This document shows positions 4,390 to 6,842 of a DNA stretch of 6,842 nucleotides, one piece after another. How positions within the stretch are numbered: the stretch's first letter is position 1; each line of letters begins with the position of its first letter. Location: assembly GCA_007116915.1 (NCBI GenBank), contig SKHQ01000002.1, positions 1 through 6,842 of the forward strand, in the 5' to 3' direction. The stretch is from Candidatus Methanomethylophilaceae archaeon. Its GTDB lineage: Archaea > Thermoplasmatota > Thermoplasmata > Methanomassiliicoccales > Methanomethylophilaceae. The position numbers and the translations under genes are program-made. The notes under the pieces are model-generated. The model was not told the origin of the DNA. It searched no databases and saw only the letters and a program-made list of their open reading frames with translations.

Positions 4390-5847
4390 TTAACCGAGCA
4401 GAGCAGCGGCGGCAGCCTCACAGAGCTTGATCACAGGCTCTGGGTAGAGACCGATAGCGAAGACCGCGACGAGACATATCATTATGGCCGCCATGAATGA
4501 CATGGGGACCTTGATGCGCTCATCGCTCTCGCCCTCATCGACGTACATGAACTTCACCACACGGGCGTAGTAGTACAACGAGATGGCGCTGTTGATCACC
4601 GCTATGAAGACCAGCCATATCCACTGTCCGGCCATCTCCACGCCGGGTGAACCGACGGCACTGGAGAACAGCACGAACTTGCTGACGAAACCCGCCAAGG
4701 GCGGTACTCCCGCCAAGGCGAATAGGAATATCAGCATGGAGAACGCCAGTATTGGCGCCCTCTTGGCCAGTCCCTTGTAGTCGCTGAGCTTGTCCCCCAT
4801 GGAGAGATAGCACAGAGCAGCCACGATGATGAAAGCCCCGCCCTTCATGAACACATGGGTGATCATGTGGAACAGACCGCCGATCACCGCGTATTCGGTG
4901 GCGATCGCCAGGACCATCATCAGGTAGCCCGCCTGGGCTATGCTCGAATAGGCCAGCAGCCTCTTCATGTTGGTCTGTGACAGAGCAACAACGTTACCGA
5001 CGGTCATGGTTATGGCCGCCAGTATTGCGAAGAGATACTGCATGTCGCTGACAACGGTAGCCTGAGCGGCGATGAAGCCGATCAGGAATATCTTGAAGAG
5101 AGCCACGAATCCCATCTTCTTGGAGCCTATGGCGAGGAAGGTGGCGACCGGTGCGGTCGCTCCCTCGTACACGTCAGGGGCCCACATGTGGAAGGGCACG
5201 GTGGTTATCTTGAATCCAAGACCGGCTATCAACAGAGCCATGGAGACATAGAGAGCGGCACTGGGTGCGGCCCCTATGGCCAAGGCGATCTCCGCCAGGT
5301 TGGTGGTCTGCGTCACACCATACAGCAACGAGAAGCCATAGAGGGTCAGAGCGGTCGAGAGACCGCCGATGACCAGGTACTTCACCGCAGCTTCCGCGGC
5401 ACGGGGGTCGTTCTTGCGGAACGCCACCAATGCATAGGATGATATGCTTGTGAGCTCGACACCGACGAATATGCCTATCAGGTCCTGGGCGCAGGCCACG
5501 AACATCATACCGGCGGTGGCTGCCAATAGGAGAGCGTAGTACTCACCGTGATGGCGGTCCCTCTCCACGGTGTGGAGCGAGGCCAACAGTACCAGCAGTG
5601 CCACCATCAGGAACAGCCCTGTCAGGAGCAGTGAGAACGCATCCACGGCATAAACGCCGAGGAAGCTGCCCTCCACACCTTCAAGGATCATCCACCCTAG
5701 GTAGAGTCCAGCAGCCACGACGGCTGCTATAGATGCCATTCCGACCAGCTTGTCGTTCTTTGTCAGGAAGTACAGTCCGGGTACCAGCACCGCCGCCAAC
5801 AGCACTATCAGCTGTGGGGCGATCAGTGTGAAATCAGGTAACGTCAT
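4390..5847 (-). CDS. fpoN: Complex-I-like membrane subunit N (F420H2 dehydrogenase FpoN / NuoN)
   Basis: This is one of the three antiporter-like subunits (L, M, N) of the membrane arm that pump protons. The 485-residue protein is strongly hydrophobic, with about 14 predicted membrane helices, the normal size for NuoN/FpoN. The charged residues of the proton path are present: Glu131 in FVGVELTSISSYAL (128-140 region), Lys213 in GFKITTVPFHMWAPDVYEGA (211-230), Lys243 in GSKKMG, Lys335 in HVFMKGG and Lys390 in GFVSKF. ATG 5847 is supported by GGGGGTGAT five bases upstream; the gene begins one base after the fpoM stop. M followed by N as last gene is the standard order of such operons. A T-tract terminator follows. 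Whether the input module uses F420H2, ferredoxin or NADH cannot be told from this subunit; nuoN is the equivalent name. I use fpoN because the context suggests a methanogen. Confidence 0.93.
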   Translation of the reverse strand: MTLPDFTLIAPQLIVLLAAVLVPGLYFLTKNDKLVGMASIAAVVAAGLYLGWMILEGVEGSFLGVYAVDAFSLLLTGLFLMVALLVLLASLHTVERDRHHGEYYALLLAATAGMMFVACAQDLIGIFVGVELTSISSYALVAFRKNDPRAAEAAVKYLVIGGLSTALTLYGFSLLYGVTQTTNLAEIALAIGAAPSAALYVSMALLIAGLGFKITTVPFHMWAPDVYEGATAPVATFLAIGSKKMGFVALFKIFLIGFIAAQATVVSDMQYLFAILAAITMTVGNVVALSQTNMKRLLAYSSIAQAGYLMMVLAIATEYAVIGGLFHMITHVFMKGGAFIIVAALCYLSMGDKLSDYKGLAKRAPILAFSMLIFLFALAGVPPLAGFVSKFVLFSSAVGSPGVEMAGQWIWLVFIAVINSAISLYYYARVVKFMYVDEGESDERIKVPMSFMAAIMICLVAVFAIGLYPEPVIKLCEAAAAALLG

Positions 5848-5848
5848 T

Positions 5849-6842
5849 TCAGATCACCCCCAATACAGCAGCTAGTCCACTTGCGACCGGGAACACGAAG
5901 TCCCAGGCCAGAGCGGGGAATATGCCGAACAGCGCTATCAGACCGCAGAGTACGGCCAACGAGACGCCCTCGTAGACGCTCACATCGTGGACCTTACTGA
6001 CATCGACCTTGTCCGTGACCGGTCCGAATATGGACCTCTGCATCGCCCATAGGTAGTAACCAGCGGTCAACAGCAAAGAGCCCAGTCCGATGATTATGAC
6101 CCAGGCCACTCCTTCCGCAAGACCCCAGTTGTAGAACGCAGCCAGGATGTTGAACTCGGCCACGAATCCCACCAGGCCGGGAAGGCCTAAGGATGCCATG
6201 AAGCCGAACATCATGAACGCCGCGTAGTTGGGCATCTTCTCCGCCAGACCGCCAAGCAGAGGTATCTGCCTGGTGCCGACGTTATGACCGACGATCCCGC
6301 ACACCATGAAGAGTACAGCAGTGATCAGGCCGTGGGCGAACATCTGGAACGCACCGGCGGCTATGCCGATGTCACTCAGGGTCGCTATACCTAGAAGCAC
6401 CATACCCATATGGCTGATGGACGAGAAGGCCACCATCTTCTTGAGGTCGCGCTGTGCGATACATGCCAAGGCGCCATAGACGATGGCCACCAAGGCGATT
6501 ATGATCATCGGGATCTGCCAGGCGACGGCCCCCTCAGGGAGGACATCGAGACATATCCGTATGATACCGTAGGAACCCATCTTCAGCATGACACCCGCCA
6601 ACAGGACGCTGCCTGCGGTGGGCGCCTCGACATGCGCATCGGGCAACCAGGTGTGGAACGGCACGATTGGCATCTTCACGGCAAAACCGAAGAAGAGCAG
6701 TCCGAACACCAGAACCTGGAAACCGCTGCTGAACGCCACACCGGATATGTCGGTGAAGGCGAAGCTGAGTTGGCTCCAACCCTCTATGCTCGCAGCCTGG
6801 AAGGCCAGAGCGAATATGCCGATGAGCATGACCAAGCTCGCC
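5849..6842 (-). CDS. fpoM: Complex-I-like membrane subunit M (FpoM / NuoM), C-terminal part, cut by the window edge
   Basis: The frame is open to the window end, giving 330 residues of a subunit normally near 490; the N-terminal third lies outside. Counting from the codon at 6833-6835, which is an internal TTG leucine and not a start, the signature VPFHTWLPDAHVEAPTAGS spans 57-75. Proton-path residues match those of E. coli NuoM: Lys54 (AVKMP), Lys85 (MLKMGSYG) and Glu227 (GFVAEF); a histidine (H168) lies in FAHGL. The essential helix-5 glutamate would be off the window. About ten membrane helices are visible. It is followed after one base by fpoN, and its last codons carry that gene's ribosome binding site, so translation is probably coupled. 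The M subunit is told from N and L by the HTWLPDAHVEAP wording and by its place before N. Confidence 0.93.
   Translation of the reverse strand, partial: ASLVMLIGIFALAFQAASIEGWSQLSFAFTDISGVAFSSGFQVLVFGLLFFGFAVKMPIVPFHTWLPDAHVEAPTAGSVLLAGVMLKMGSYGIIRICLDVLPEGAVAWQIPMIIIALVAIVYGALACIAQRDLKKMVAFSSISHMGMVLLGIATLSDIGIAAGAFQMFAHGLITAVLFMVCGIVGHNVGTRQIPLLGGLAEKMPNYAAFMMFGFMASLGLPGLVGFVAEFNILAAFYNWGLAEGVAWVIIIGLGSLLLTAGYYLWAMQRSIFGPVTDKVDVSKVHDVSVYEGVSLAVLCGLIALFGIFPALAWDFVFPVASGLAAVLGVI
5853..5861 (-). promoter_or_regulatory. Strong ribosome binding site of fpoN within the fpoM end
   Basis: The - strand reads GGGGGTGAT, five bases before ATG 5847. It overlaps the last codons of fpoM, and the fpoM TGA sits between it and the fpoN start. 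This fixes the fpoN start and suggests equal, coupled synthesis of the two membrane subunits. Confidence 0.8.

Noticed and set aside
6833..6835. TTG as a start codon of fpoM
   Set aside because: The frame continues open to the window edge, and family length shows that about a third of the protein lies upstream; this codon is an internal leucine.
1..6842. tRNA, rRNA, CRISPR, insertion sequence or riboswitch
   Set aside because: Non-coding space is limited to a few gaps under 100 bases and none holds a cloverleaf, repeat array, inverted terminal repeat or known riboswitch motif that I can recognise.

Overview
The window looks like chromosomal DNA of a euryarchaeon with moderately high GC. The signs are archaeal-only gene families (an exosome Csl4 subunit, a Nob1-type PIN/zinc-ribbon nuclease, a geranylgeranyl-reductase-family enzyme), GGTGA-type ribosome binding sites, A/T-rich box-A promoters and T-tract terminators. 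A membrane-complex M-N gene pair, followed by a terminator where Methanosarcina carries fpoO, together with the GC level, suggests a methanogen of the order Methanomassiliicoccales. This placement is an inference from family knowledge, not a database match; other Thermoplasmata are possible.

Left part, positions 1 to about 2231: genes for RNA processing and modification. On the + strand are the tail of an upstream gene (perhaps a METTL5-like RNA methylase), csl4, a 58-residue coiled-coil microprotein, and a ThiI-type PP-loop sulfurtransferase that lacks the usual THUMP module. The spacing is tight, with stop codons embedded in or next to ribosome binding sites, so they probably form one operon. 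A small cysteine-containing gene of unknown function lies on the - strand and overlaps the end of the PP-loop gene tail to tail. It shares a roughly 70-base A/T-rich divergent promoter region with nob1, which runs on the + strand.

Right part, 2232 to 6842, all on the - strand: read in the direction of transcription, first the 3' part of fpoM/nuoM (cut by the window edge) and the complete fpoN/nuoN, two antiporter-like membrane subunits of a complex-I-like proton pump. Then come a T-tract terminator and a new promoter, followed by a two-gene isoprenoid unit: a polyprenyl diphosphate synthase (idsA-like) and a geranylgeranyl-reductase-family flavoprotein. The convergent ends of nob1 and the reductase abut with no base between them.

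The isoprenoid pair can be read simply as archaeal membrane-lipid synthesis (chain elongation, then double-bond reduction). However, the synthase has alanine at the fifth position before its first aspartate-rich motif, a feature of longer-chain synthases. With the respiratory-type membrane complex next door, a lipid electron carrier is worth considering. I see no tRNA or rRNA gene, CRISPR array, insertion sequence or clear sign of horizontal transfer. The most unusual items are the coiled-coil microprotein, the THUMP-less ThiI domain, the unidentified 88-residue protein and the synthase chain-length signature.
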